From contig JACNKX010000038.1 of the NCBI GenBank assembly GCA_014381825.1, forward strand, positions 248,001 through 312,000: a DNA stretch of 64,000 nt, given 5' to 3'. Source of the stretch: Planctomycetota bacterium (GTDB lineage: Bacteria; Planctomycetota; Planctomycetia; Pirellulales; Pirellulaceae). Below the pieces are notes generated by a model, which worked only from the letters and a program-made list of their open reading frames with translations, did no database searches and had not been told where the DNA came from. A program made the position numbers and the translations under genes. Shown here piece by piece: positions 27,116 to 36,343 of this stretch (position 1 is its first letter; each line of letters begins with the position of its first letter).

Positions 27116-30100
27116 ATGTCGCTCAGTCGAGTTTTCTGGTGTTCCATTCCGGTGATCTTGTGCGTCGCGCTACTGAAATCACGCGCGGCCCCTCCGACGA
27201 CTGTTCCCGTCGAAGGGCTCCGGCAAAACACGCCGCGCGTTCATGCATTGACGGGGGCGCGCATTGTCGTCGCGCCAGGACGGATCGTTGAGAACGGGAC
27301 GGTCGTCATTCGAGATGGTGTTATCGAGGCGGCGGGTGATGTTGAAGCTCCTGCCGACGCACGTCTCTGGGACGTCGAGGGAAAGACAATCTATGCCGGA
27401 TTGATCGACGCCTACGGTGAAACATCACTGAGCTCCGAGGTGGCGGAATCGGGCGCGCCTCATTGGAACTCACTCATCACGCCACAAGCCTCAGTTGCCG
27501 ACCAGTACAAAGCCGATTCGGACTTGAATGAGAAGCTTCGCAGTCAAGGCATAACAGCGAGATTGGTCGCGCCGGCGAGCGGCATTATTAAAGGAGCTGG
27601 CGCGCTGGTTCTGACCGGCGACGAATCGAACCGTGAAGGAATCGTCCGCGAACACGTCGCACAACATCTGCGATTGACCGTTCCACGAGGACGTGATCGC
27701 GAAAGCTATCCAAACTCTCCTATGGGTGCTGTTGCGCTGGCACGTCAGGCCATGCTCGATGCGGATTGGTATAGCGACGCATGGGCCGCGTATCGTGCGA
27801 ATACAACGCTTCCGCGACCAGAGCGAAACGACGCCCTTGAAGTACTTCAAGCTTATCCCGACAGCAGCAACCTAATCATCGCTGACGCCTCCAACGAGTT
27901 GTTCGTCCTGCGTGCCGACCAATATGCCCGCCAGTTCGCGTTAAATATTGCAATTCACGGGTCGGGACATGAATACAAACGGCTTGATGCGATCGTCGAG
28001 ACAGGTCGATCGTTCATCTTGCCGTTGAATTTCCCAAAGCCGCCAAATGTGGCGTCGGTCGAGACGGCGTTAAACGTCGATCTGGACGATCTCATGCACT
28101 GGGACATTGCTCCAGAAAACCCAGCACGGCTGGAACGGGCAGGTGTCGCGATCGCGTTTACGAGTCATGGCCTTTCCGATCAAGCGACATTTCTGAAGGC
28201 CGTTCGTAAAGCTGTCGAACGAGGCTTGTCGAGCGATTCGGCGCTTCGCGCATTAACCACGACCCCGGCACATCTCTTCGGTGCCGACGACAAACTAGGC
28301 ACCGTCGAGCGAGGTAAGCTTGCGAATCTCGTTATCACCGATGGCGACCTCTTTGTTGACGAAACGAAGATCGTAGAGACCTGGATCAATGGGACTCGTT
28401 ACGAGGTCGCAACCGAACCGGAATTTGATGTTCGCGGTGCTTGGAACGTGGAAGTCGAAGGCGGAAAGAAGCCCATTGTCTTGGAAGTGACGGGTGAACT
28501 TAGGAAGCTCGCCGGAACGATCAAGTTCAATCCTGACGATACGGAGAGCAAGGAGGTCAAGCTCTCGCGCGTTGGCTTCCGAGACGCCAGATTCAGCTGC
28601 ACGTTCGAAGGCAAGGAACGCTTTGGCGAGGGTGTCGCCCGTCTAACTGCCGTAGCCTCCTTTCCCGACAAAGCGGCAGCCAGTTGGCTGGGGCATGCGA
28701 CGCTCGCCGACGGAAGTCGCCTCGCAATCACTGCAACGCGGCGTGACGCACAGCCCAAAGACTCTGATGATGCCGACAAGAAAGACGAACCGAAGCAACC
28801 CGCCGCGGCATCGTTTGCGGTGAACTATCCGCTCGGAGCATTTGGTCGCAAGAAGCCTGCGGAGCGTCCAAAATCCGTCATATTCCAGAACGCAACCATT
28901 TGGACGTGCGGCAAAGCAGGTGTTCTTGAAAACGCGTCCGTCCTGGTTGTCAACGGACGAATTCGAGCGGTTGGCAAAGATTTGGTTGTGCCCAAGGGCG
29001 GAGTGGTCGTGGATGCGACAGGCAAGCACATCACGCCTGGGATCATCGATTGCCACTCGCACATGGCGACCGACGGCGGCGTCAATGAAGCGACACAAGC
29101 GATTACCGCTGAAGTGCGCATCGGCGACTTCATCGACGCTGATGATATTGCGATCTATCGTCAACTTGCCGGCGGCGTTACCACCGCAAATATCTTGCAT
29201 GGGTCGGCGAATCCTATCGGCGGCCAGAACCAAGTGATCAAGCTTCGTTGGGGTGCGTTGCCCGAAGCCATGAAGTTCTCGCAGGCACCACAAGGAATCA
29301 AGTTCGCACTGGGCGAAAACGTTAAGCAGAGCAATTGGGGAGATGAGTACACGTCACGATATCCGCAGACTCGGATGGGCGTCGAGCAGATCATGCGAGA
29401 TGCCTTCCACGCCGCAAAGGCCTATCGCGAACGCTGGAGCCAATGGCGAGACACGCGTCAGGGCCTGCCTCCGCGTGTCGATCTTGAACTGGAAGCGGTC
29501 GCCGAGATCGTCGAAGGTTCACGCTGGATTCACTGCCACAGTTATCGGCAAGACGAGATCCTGGCGTTAATTCGGACGTTGGATGACTTCGACATTCGCA
29601 TCGGAACTTTCCAGCACATCCTCGAGGGCTACAAAGTCGCGGATGCAATGGCAAAACATGGCGCAATGGGGTCAGCGTTTTCCGATTGGTGGGCGTACAA
29701 GTTCGAAGTGTACGATGCGATCCCCTACGCCGGAGCACTCATGCACCACGCTGGAGTAAATGTATCGTTCAATTCCGACGACCGCGAACTCGCGCGACAC
29801 TTGAACCAGGAAGCTGCCAAGGCGGTGAAGTACGGCGCCGTTCCGCAGGAGGAAGCGCTGAAGTTCGTCACGCTAAATCCAGCGAAGCAGCTTCGAATCG
29901 AGAAAGTTGTTGGTTCACTTGAACACGGCAAGCATGCGGACCTCGTTGTCTGGAGTGGGCCGCCACTGTCGAACTTCTCGCGTTGCGAGCAGACGTGGAT
30001 CGACGGCCGCAAATACTTTGATGTTGAGGAGGACCGCAAGCTCCGCGATAGCGAACGGGAAATTCGTAACGCGTTGGTTCAGAAGATTCTCGCTTCAGGT

Positions 30101-30202
30101 GACAAGATGAAAGCCGACGACGAGGTCGACCCCGACGAAAGTGAGCTCTGGCCGCGCGATGATATTTTCTGTCACCATCACGATCACGGCTCGAACGAAT
30201 AA
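27116..30202 (+). CDS. Secreted two-domain amidohydrolase
   Basis: A 1028-residue protein with a short signal segment (RVFWCSIPVILCVALL). It has two amidohydrolase units. The first (about 40-440) lacks the HxH metal motif: the expected place reads AGLIDAYGETS. A beta-rich spacer (about 440-560) has GAWNVEVEGGKKP. The second (about 590-1000) keeps metal ligands: DCHSHMA with His647 and His649, IHCHSYRQDE, TFQHILEG and NSDDRELARH, and ends with the family beta-sandwich (GKHADLVVWSG). A GGAG lies 9 bp before the ATG. The gene is followed after 45 bp by another amidohydrolase. The substrate may be a cyclic amide or dipeptide, as in imidazolonepropionase/prolidase-like members; not certain. Confidence 0.9.
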   Translation: MSLSRVFWCSIPVILCVALLKSRAAPPTTVPVEGLRQNTPRVHALTGARIVVAPGRIVENGTVVIRDGVIEAAGDVEAPADARLWDVEGKTIYAGLIDAYGETSLSSEVAESGAPHWNSLITPQASVADQYKADSDLNEKLRSQGITARLVAPASGIIKGAGALVLTGDESNREGIVREHVAQHLRLTVPRGRDRESYPNSPMGAVALARQAMLDADWYSDAWAAYRANTTLPRPERNDALEVLQAYPDSSNLIIADASNELFVLRADQYARQFALNIAIHGSGHEYKRLDAIVETGRSFILPLNFPKPPNVASVETALNVDLDDLMHWDIAPENPARLERAGVAIAFTSHGLSDQATFLKAVRKAVERGLSSDSALRALTTTPAHLFGADDKLGTVERGKLANLVITDGDLFVDETKIVETWINGTRYEVATEPEFDVRGAWNVEVEGGKKPIVLEVTGELRKLAGTIKFNPDDTESKEVKLSRVGFRDARFSCTFEGKERFGEGVARLTAVASFPDKAAASWLGHATLADGSRLAITATRRDAQPKDSDDADKKDEPKQPAAASFAVNYPLGAFGRKKPAERPKSVIFQNATIWTCGKAGVLENASVLVVNGRIRAVGKDLVVPKGGVVVDATGKHITPGIIDCHSHMATDGGVNEATQAITAEVRIGDFIDADDIAIYRQLAGGVTTANILHGSANPIGGQNQVIKLRWGALPEAMKFSQAPQGIKFALGENVKQSNWGDEYTSRYPQTRMGVEQIMRDAFHAAKAYRERWSQWRDTRQGLPPRVDLELEAVAEIVEGSRWIHCHSYRQDEILALIRTLDDFDIRIGTFQHILEGYKVADAMAKHGAMGSAFSDWWAYKFEVYDAIPYAGALMHHAGVNVSFNSDDRELARHLNQEAAKAVKYGAVPQEEALKFVTLNPAKQLRIEKVVGSLEHGKHADLVVWSGPPLSNFSRCEQTWIDGRKYFDVEEDRKLRDSEREIRNALVQKILASGDKMKADDEVDPDESELWPRDDIFCHHHDHGSNE

Positions 30203-30247
30203 CTCGCAGCTCAATTTGACCCAATAACTTGTAACTAGGAACTCACG

Positions 30248-31585
30248 ATGCACCGGTTTGCAATTCTCTTGTTTGGAACGATCGTCGTTTCCATCTCTGG
30301 CCTGCCATTGAAATCGGTCTTGGCTTCGCCCGAGATCCCTGGCGCACCTATCCAACGACCGATCGCGGTCATTGGGGCGACGGTCCACCCGGTGTCGAGC
30401 AAAGTAATCGAGAAAGCGACGATAGTCGTCCGTAACGGGAAAATTGTCGCTATCGGTCCAAAAGTGCGCGTCCCAGATAATGCCGTGACGATTGACGCAA
30501 CAGGAAAGCACGTCTATCCCGGAATGTTCGACGCTTACACTGATACGGGCCTCGTTGAAGTGAATGCGGTGAGAGCGTCTCGAGATCAACGGGAAACGGG
30601 TTCGATCAACCCGAACGTCAAGTCTTGGGTGTCGGTAAACCCGGACAGCGAGATCATTCCCGTTACCCGTGCCAACGGCGTTCTACTTGCGCTGTCAGCG
30701 CCCGGTGGTGGGCTCGTGTCTGGCCAGTCTGCAGTCTTGCAGCTCGACGGGTGGACGTGGGAAGACCTTGCTCTGCGGACAGGTGTTGGCTTGCACATCA
30801 ATTGGCCACGCATGTCCCCAAACATCGATTGGGACACCGACGAGTCGGCCAAAGAGCAACTCGAATCACGCGACAAAGCTCTGAAGGAGCTACGCCAGAC
30901 CTTTGTGGATGCACGTGCCTACGAAAAGGCTCGTCGCGCCAACAAGAGCGACCATCCGATCGATCTCCGTTGGGAGGCGATGCTACCTGTGCTTCATGGC
31001 GACGTACCGTTGATCGTCGATGCCGACGACATTCAGCAGATCCAGGCTGCCGTCGCATTCGCCGAGCAGCAAAATGTGAAACTAATTATCTACGGTGGCT
31101 ATGATGCTCCGCATTGCGCCGAGCTGCTCAAGAAGCATGACGTCGCTGTGATCATCGGCGGCGTGTATCGATTGCCACAGCGACGCTCCGAGCCTTATGA
31201 CACACCGTTTACGGTCCCGGCTCGGTTGCATGAGGCTGGCGTTCGCTTTTGCATTTCCGGAAGTGGGCGGTTCGGCGCATCGAACGTTCGGAATCTGCCC
31301 TATCACGCTGCGATGGCAGCCGCATTCGGACTGCCTCGTGACGAGGCTTTGAAATCGATCACCTCCTATCCGGCGGAGATTCTTGGCGTCGCGAAGCGGG
31401 TTGGCACACTTAAACGAGGGCATCATGCGACGTTCATCATCACCAATGGCGATCCACTCGAGACAACGACGCAGGTTGAGGCAGCCTACGTCCAAGGCCG
31501 AGAAGTTGACTTGAACAGCCGGCACACACGACTCTGGAAGAAGTACGAAGAGAAGTACCGGCGGCTTGGTTTGACGAAAGAGTGA
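30248..31585 (+). CDS. Secreted amidohydrolase-family protein, metal site lost
   Basis: A 445-residue protein with a signal peptide (FAILLFGTIVVSISG). It carries the amidohydrolase composite domain: VIGATVHPVSSKVIEKATIV at the start, GKHVYPGMFDAYTDT, and KRGHHATFIITNGDP near the end. The HxH of active members is replaced by DAYTD, and the later His and Asp ligands are not evident. It resembles the first, inactive half of the preceding gene, sharing the DAY substitution. AGGAA sits 6 bp before the ATG and the two genes are 45 bp apart, so they form an operon. It is likely a structural or regulatory partner of the active enzyme; that is inference. Confidence 0.88.
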   Translation: MHRFAILLFGTIVVSISGLPLKSVLASPEIPGAPIQRPIAVIGATVHPVSSKVIEKATIVVRNGKIVAIGPKVRVPDNAVTIDATGKHVYPGMFDAYTDTGLVEVNAVRASRDQRETGSINPNVKSWVSVNPDSEIIPVTRANGVLLALSAPGGGLVSGQSAVLQLDGWTWEDLALRTGVGLHINWPRMSPNIDWDTDESAKEQLESRDKALKELRQTFVDARAYEKARRANKSDHPIDLRWEAMLPVLHGDVPLIVDADDIQQIQAAVAFAEQQNVKLIIYGGYDAPHCAELLKKHDVAVIIGGVYRLPQRRSEPYDTPFTVPARLHEAGVRFCISGSGRFGASNVRNLPYHAAMAAAFGLPRDEALKSITSYPAEILGVAKRVGTLKRGHHATFIITNGDPLETTTQVEAAYVQGREVDLNSRHTRLWKKYEEKYRRLGLTKE

Positions 31586-31604
31586 GAAGCCACCACCACG
31601 TCGA

Positions 31605-32054
31605 TTAGGTAGCGAACAGCTGCGACTCGATATCTCGAAATGCTTTGAATTCCAACGCGTTGCCACTTGGGTCGAGGAAAAACATCGTCGCTTGTTCGCC
31701 TGGCTCGCCTTCGAAGCGAATGTAGGGTTCGATCACGAACTCGATTCCTGCCTTTCTGAGCACTCCGGCTAGGCTCTCCCACGTTTCCATGTTCAATACA
31801 ACGCCAAAGTGCGGAACTGGAACTCCGTGCCCGTCGACGGGATTCGAGTGTGTCACAACGGTTCCTGTACTTCCAATCGCCAAGTTGAGATGGCAAACGA
31901 CTTGATGTCCGAAGAAGTCGAAATCGACCCAGGTCTCAGAGCTTCGCCCCTCGCTGCATCCAAGGACGTTACCGTAGAACTTTCTGGCTTCGGCAATGTC
32001 GCGAACTTGGAATGCGAGATGAAACGGATTGAGCGACATCATGCTACCTGGCAT
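31605..32054 (-). CDS. VOC-family (glyoxalase/dioxygenase superfamily) protein
   Basis: A 149-residue protein with the two-repeat VOC fold. It starts [19 protein letters not shown], with a metal-type His in HLAF, and has HFGVVLN and the closing [12 protein letters not shown] with the conserved Glu. The two histidines and Glu fit a metal-dependent member. The second ATG (MMSLNPF) two to three codons in may be the true start. The gene lies 34 bp downstream of the methyltransferase-like gene on the same strand. The reaction cannot be named. Confidence 0.88.
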   Translation of the reverse strand: MPGSMMSLNPFHLAFQVRDIAEARKFYGNVLGCSEGRSSETWVDFDFFGHQVVCHLNLAIGSTGTVVTHSNPVDGHGVPVPHFGVVLNMETWESLAGVLRKAGIEFVIEPYIRFEGEPGEQATMFFLDPSGNALEFKAFRDIESQLFAT

Positions 32055-32088
32055 TCGAGTGATGTGAGATGAAGCGAACGGCGACAGT

Positions 32089-32937
32089 CTACACGCGCGT
32101 CGCTGTCAATGCACAGACGGCATAATGCCTCGGCCCCAGATCCCAGACCCATGGCTGGCTCAGTCGCACATCGGTCAACTGTTTTGCGAAAGGCATTTCC
32201 GATTCGAGCAATCGCTTGATCACAAACGGGTTCATGCCGGTAAAGAAATTGCGGTCTGCGATCGCGCGACCGACGAGCGTCGGTAAATCCGAACTTGGTG
32301 CCGTTGCCAAGTCGGGAACGGTGAGCGAGGACACGACATCTGTGATGAAAACGATCACCCCACCAGGAACTGCTAGATCACTCACCAGACGGAGATGCTC
32401 GCGACGGATGCACGTTAGCAGATCTAGAAATCGAGGATGATTAGCCCCGAGCGTGAAAGTAATTGTTTCGATCAGTTGACTGAGCAGACAGATCGAGGTC
32501 ACGAGCGTATTCTCGCTGCCTAATCGAGGAATGTCCGATTTTCTAGCGCTCGCGATGCACGCATCAACCTCGTTGTCGGGCGCAGGATTGTTGGGCAGCC
32601 ATTTTGACATGAGGTTCGCGACCCCCGTTACGTCCACGCCACCGTGTATTGTCACTTCGCTCGCGTTGACGCCTTGTCGCGTGATTCCGGAGATGATCGC
32701 CTCCTCGTCGATGTCAACCAAGGCGACGTGCCCAAACGTCTCCGCAAGGTCCGCCAGCGCGAGATCGTTACAGTTTCCCGCCCCTAAGACGCAGAGTCTT
32801 CGCTCCAGCTTCTCATCGGTACTACGGGCTGCGTTCAAAAGCAAGCGAACGACTTGCTCGCGATGTGTGGCGAAGCAGTCCCAGCCATCGCGTGTTTCGG
32901 CGTTTCGGGATGCTTGCAATTGACCGATACGTTTCAT
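32089..32937 (-). CDS. Class I SAM-methyltransferase-like protein, function unknown
   Basis: A 282-residue cytoplasmic protein. A Rossmann-type nucleotide-binding start is visible: [19 protein letters not shown], followed by [11 protein letters not shown], the acidic residue after the second strand expected for SAM binding, and [13 protein letters not shown] at the fifth-strand position. The C-terminal portion ends [21 protein letters not shown], a layout seen in planctomycete hypothetical methyltransferases. I cannot name a substrate. The VOC gene follows 34 bp later on the same strand. Confidence 0.6.
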   Translation of the reverse strand: MKRIGQLQASRNAETRDGWDCFATHREQVVRLLLNAARSTDEKLERRLCVLGAGNCNDLALADLAETFGHVALVDIDEEAIISGITRQGVNASEVTIHGGVDVTGVANLMSKWLPNNPAPDNEVDACIASARKSDIPRLGSENTLVTSICLLSQLIETITFTLGANHPRFLDLLTCIRREHLRLVSDLAVPGGVIVFITDVVSSLTVPDLATAPSSDLPTLVGRAIADRNFFTGMNPFVIKRLLESEMPFAKQLTDVRLSQPWVWDLGPRHYAVCALTATRV

Positions 32938-33145
32938 AAACCAACCTCGGATAATGGCTCACGGCTCTTCCAGCGTACCATACGAAATTCGCATTCTGCG
33001 AACGGCGTGTCGCTCGCATCAGGGCCTGTTGTTCTGGCTAGGCAAAATATGACGGTTCGACCATGCGGAGCGAACGTGACAGCATTAACGTGTCGATGGA
33101 ATACTGTGCTGCCCTAAACTCTCACCCCCAGCATCCTACCTCGCC

Positions 33146-33403
33146 ATGCAACACGCCCAGTTACTTGAGTCCGTCCGGCAAGATGTTCGCGCCTCGTTCA
33201 CCGCCCAGGGCGTCGAAGATGTCGACGACTGCTGCGAGACGATTCTAATCCGTGATGGATTCTATTGCGGACGACGTTTCGCCTGTGACAGCCATCGCGC
33301 CATCTGGTTCGTCGAGGAGAAAGTCATCAAGTTCTACGGCCCCAGTGGCGAGTTTCTGGCCTCCAATTCGATAGAGGAATCGCGAGATTCGGCGGCCGCG
33401 TAG
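33146..33403 (+). CDS. Small conserved hypothetical protein (85 residues)
   Basis: An 85-residue acidic protein I recognise only as a planctomycete-type hypothetical. Near residue 36 it has IRDGFYCGRRF, then HRAIWFVEEKVIKFYGPSG, a compact beta-rich motif with aromatic residues. It has no signal peptide or membrane segment, and no clear ribosome site is present. It lies divergent from the methyltransferase-like gene. The smooth codon pattern and the structured middle argue against chance. Function unknown. Confidence 0.62.
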   Translation: MQHAQLLESVRQDVRASFTAQGVEDVDDCCETILIRDGFYCGRRFACDSHRAIWFVEEKVIKFYGPSGEFLASNSIEESRDSAAA

Positions 33404-33452
33404 CCGATGCAACCAAAATCGTTGGCAACCGCGCGTCTTCGAATTAACGAGG

Positions 33453-33857
33453 CTATGTGTCGAACGACCAGATGTCTCGCGTGGCGAGTTCCAGGCTGTT
33501 ACCAGCCGGATCACGAAAGTAGATCGAGCGTCCTCGCTTCGGCCAATTCACACGTTGTTCGATCGCGATTCCGTGCTGATCGAGTCGGTGTATCCACTCG
33601 TCAATCGCGTCATGCGAGATGGAAAACGCAACATGCCCAGGCCCGCGAGCCCCGTGTGTCGGAACTTCGGATGATGCCTCGCTGCTGGCTGCAGGAGCGA
33701 ATAATAAGACCATCGTCGATCCGCAGCAAAAGAAAGCATGCCGACCTGCTTGCCGGCTGACCAACTCTAGCCCAAGAACATCGGTATAGAAACGTTCGGC
33801 AGCTAATAGGTCGTCGACGTACAGACACGTCTCAAGAACTTCTAGCGATTTTGTCAT
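33453..33857 (-). CDS. VOC-family protein
   Basis: A 134-residue VOC protein from the ATG at 33857 (MTKSLEVLETCLYVDDL). The fold pattern AERFYTDVLGLELV, GHVAFSISHDAIDEW and YFRDPAGNSLELATRD is clear, with metal-type His and Glu in GHVAF and NSLEL. The frame stays open to 33896, but the first 13 residues are not conserved-looking. It is a second, only distantly similar VOC protein, 2 kb from the first. Specific activity unknown. Confidence 0.88.
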   Translation of the reverse strand: MTKSLEVLETCLYVDDLLAAERFYTDVLGLELVSRQAGRHAFFCCGSTMVLLFAPAASSEASSEVPTHGARGPGHVAFSISHDAIDEWIHRLDQHGIAIEQRVNWPKRGRSIYFRDPAGNSLELATRDIWSFDT

Positions 33858-33965
33858 ATCGCTACCGCCCTGGTCGGAATGAAATCCACTAACCACTGGG
33901 GGCTTACAAGAGCCCGCCGCCCATTGACGCTGGAGTTAACAACAAGTGGACGCGAGGTGAAGGCC

Positions 33966-34148
33966 CTATCGCTCTTCAAGGGCTAATCGCGTAATCAGTT
34001 CCTCAGCACCGGGGGTCAGCTTTCGGATCTTGTCTGCAAGGATCGTCTTTTCGGACGGAGTGGCAGTGGCTGCTCGCCGTTTCATAATGTCCATCTTGCG
34101 ACGACGAGTACGACGGCGGCGAATCTCTCGTTGGCGTTCACTTCCCAC
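33966..34148 (-). CDS. Small basic DUF6800-like protein
   Basis: A 60-residue protein that is strongly basic at its N-terminus (SERQREIRRRRTRRRKM), followed by an amphipathic helix (SEKTILADKIRKLTPGAEEL). This matches the DUF6800-type small proteins common in planctomycetes, from memory. The start is a GTG at 34148 supported by GGAG 8 nt upstream. The Arg-rich head suggests binding to RNA or the ribosome, by analogy with other small basic proteins; this is inference. It is divergent from the HtrA-like gene. Confidence 0.7.
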   Translation of the reverse strand: MGSERQREIRRRRTRRRKMDIMKRRAATATPSEKTILADKIRKLTPGAEELITRLALEER

Positions 34149-34271
34149 GCTAGTTACTCCATCCTCTGTAAGGTTTTAAGAATATCTCCAAGGGATCGTT
34201 CTAGCACGAGGTGTAAACGTCGTCAACGCCGCCACTTGCGTCGTGGCGAGGCACAACCGATCCGTGAAGCC

Positions 34272-34277
34272 TATAAT
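34272..34277 (+). promoter_or_regulatory. Perfect -10 box before the HtrA-like gene
   Basis: TATAAT occurs 45 bp upstream of the ATG at 34323. No good -35 box lies 16-18 bp upstream, so it may need an activator or be chance. Confidence 0.3.
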
Positions 34278-34322
34278 GCCAATAACTTGTCGCTGAAAGC
34301 CAATTTAGCCGCCCATCTCATC

Positions 34323-35537
34323 ATGCACGAATCCCCCAACGAAACGCCAGTCCCATTGGTCCGCGAACTACCGAGCCCTCCTCAAGACAACTCGATTGGG
34401 ATTGCTAACCGTCTGACTTGGTTTCTGGTTGCACTCGCGATTTTACTGCTAGTGCGGTACTTTGTGCCCTACTTCGCCGAGCAAGTGGAGTACTCAATGG
34501 TGAAGGGCCAACAGCGAGCTGAACTGGACGCGGCGAAAGAAGGGCTCCAGCAGTTACCGCTGGGAGCGTTGTCGACCGCGTATCAGCTTGTATCTAAACG
34601 CGTCGCCCCAAGTGTCGTTCACATTAGTGTTTCGAGTTCGTTGGCTCGTGGTGGTGGAGCGAACTTCGATCCGCGATTCCAGCGGGCTCAGCCAGAATCG
34701 CGAGGGCAAGGTTCCGGAGTTATCGTAGATTCCGCCGGCTACGTGGTCACGAACCATCACGTTGTCGCCGATGCAACGGGAATCCAAGTGACGCTCAGCG
34801 ACGGTCAACTCGTCGATGGCACAGTCGTCGGGATCGACGTTCTCACTGACCTAGCAGTCTTAAAGATCGAAGCAACGGACCTGGAAGCGGCTCAATGGGG
34901 TGATAGTGATCAACTCGAAGTCGGAGCGTTGGTTTGGGCTGTTGGCAGCCCCTTCGGTCTCCAACACAGCATCACTTTCGGAATTCTCAGTGCCAAAAAT
35001 AGAAGCGCCATGGCAGGAAACGCATGGCAGGACTACCTACAAACCGACGCCGCTGTGAATCCTGGCAATAGCGGAGGGCCACTGGTCGATGCGAGGGGAA
35101 GAATCGTGGGAATTAATGCCGCTATCGTCGGTGATTCTTATCAAGGTATCAGCTTTGCGATTCCCAGTAGCGTCGCTAAGCAAGTCTATGACAACTTGCG
35201 CTCGACCGGTCGCGTCGAACGCGGCTGGCTTGGCGCTCAATTGGGTGATGTCAATGATGAAGTGGCCCGTGAGTTTTCTCTTTCCGTCAATCACGGTGCC
35301 TACGTTGTCGCTGTCGTGGCGGACCGCCGCAGTCCATCGCCGGCTGAACAAGCCGGACTTCGACCTGGCGACATTGTCGTGAAATGGGACGATCAATCGA
35401 TCGCTGATGGAGGAACATTGACGCGCCTTGTCGCAGCAGCGGAGATCGGCAGCGATTCAGAAATTATTGTCGTCCGCGATGGTCAAGAGATCACGTTGTC
35501 TGTCCACGTCGGCGCAAGACCGTTGCAGCTCAACTAA
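34323..35537 (+). CDS. HtrA/DegP-like S1C serine protease with PDZ domain
   Basis: A 404-residue membrane-anchored protease. After a cytoplasmic stretch comes one helix (about 32-52, LTWFLVALAILLLVRYFV). The trypsin-like domain carries His in VTNHHVVAD, Asp in TDLAVLKIE and Ser in NPGNSGGPL, so all three catalytic residues are present. A PDZ domain follows (GWLGAQLGDVNDEVA, QAGLRPGDIVVKWDD). It should act in the periplasm in protein quality control. The frame is open to 34131, but the extra residues are Arg-rich noise over the divergent gene; ATG 34323 starts MHESPNE. The stop overlaps the next start by one base (TAATG). Confidence 0.93.
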   Translation: MHESPNETPVPLVRELPSPPQDNSIGIANRLTWFLVALAILLLVRYFVPYFAEQVEYSMVKGQQRAELDAAKEGLQQLPLGALSTAYQLVSKRVAPSVVHISVSSSLARGGGANFDPRFQRAQPESRGQGSGVIVDSAGYVVTNHHVVADATGIQVTLSDGQLVDGTVVGIDVLTDLAVLKIEATDLEAAQWGDSDQLEVGALVWAVGSPFGLQHSITFGILSAKNRSAMAGNAWQDYLQTDAAVNPGNSGGPLVDARGRIVGINAAIVGDSYQGISFAIPSSVAKQVYDNLRSTGRVERGWLGAQLGDVNDEVAREFSLSVNHGAYVVAVVADRRSPSPAEQAGLRPGDIVVKWDDQSIADGGTLTRLVAAAEIGSDSEIIVVRDGQEITLSVHVGARPLQLN

Positions 35538-36343
35538 TGCCGCTGATACCAATCAATGATGTCGAAGACGAACGCCTCGCCGGCTATCGCGAACTGCTCA
35601 GCGCGAAAGCGAGTCGGCGCAGCGGGCTGTTCGTCGTCGAAGGTCAACTGCTCGTCGAGCGACTGGTCGAAAGTTCGTTTGCGGCACATTCCGTTCTAGT
35701 TGACGAGCGGCGCATCGGTCTGCTACCGGAGCAGACCGATGATCCATTGATTTATGCAGCACCTGCGCAATTAATCGAGAATCTCGTGGGCTACAACTTC
35801 CATCGAGGCATTCTTGCCTGCGGCCAGCGCAAGCCACAGCCTTCGCTAAGTGATATCATGCCGCAGTTGCCGTCACCTGCGACCATCATGATCTGTGTTG
35901 GGATTCAAGATCCAACAAACCTCGGCAGCATCCTTAGAAGTGCGGCTGCCTTTGGGGTCAACGCAGTGCTCTTGGGGTGCGCTTCCAGCGATCCTTTCTC
36001 GCGTCGCGTCCTTCGGGTATCGATGGGCGCTGCCCTAACGCTGCCTCTGATCGAATCAAGTCACCTCACAGACGACCTTAACTGTCTGCGGGATGACTTT
36101 CAGTTCGAGCGAGTCGCAACTGTCCTTGGCAACGCGGAGCCACTCGAGCGGGCGCATCGTTCCGATCGAATCGCGATCTTGATCGGCAACGAGGCGCACG
36201 GGTTGCCTGCCGAGATAGCGGAGGCCTGCGAAAGACGAGTGACGATTCCGATGCAGTTGGGCACGGATTCCCTAAACGCCGGTGTGGCAAGCGGGATCAT
36301 GCTGCATCACTTCACGCGCGTAGCCTCAAGCACTCGATCGTAA
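35537..36343 (+). CDS. SpoU/TrmH-family RNA 2'-O-methyltransferase
   Basis: A 268-residue protein with an N-terminal substrate-binding domain (residues 1-110) and a C-terminal SPOUT knot. Its motifs are VGIQDPTNLGSILRSAAAFG (motif 1), ILIGNEAHGLP (motif 2) and TDSLNAGVASGI (motif 3), the last two building the SAM site. It modifies a ribose in rRNA or tRNA; the site is not predictable. Its start overlaps the protease stop by one base, suggesting coupling. The last 37 bp overlap the convergent glycosyltransferase gene. Confidence 0.93.
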   Translation: MPLIPINDVEDERLAGYRELLSAKASRRSGLFVVEGQLLVERLVESSFAAHSVLVDERRIGLLPEQTDDPLIYAAPAQLIENLVGYNFHRGILACGQRKPQPSLSDIMPQLPSPATIMICVGIQDPTNLGSILRSAAAFGVNAVLLGCASSDPFSRRVLRVSMGAALTLPLIESSHLTDDLNCLRDDFQFERVATVLGNAEPLERAHRSDRIAILIGNEAHGLPAEIAEACERRVTIPMQLGTDSLNAGVASGIMLHHFTRVASSTRS

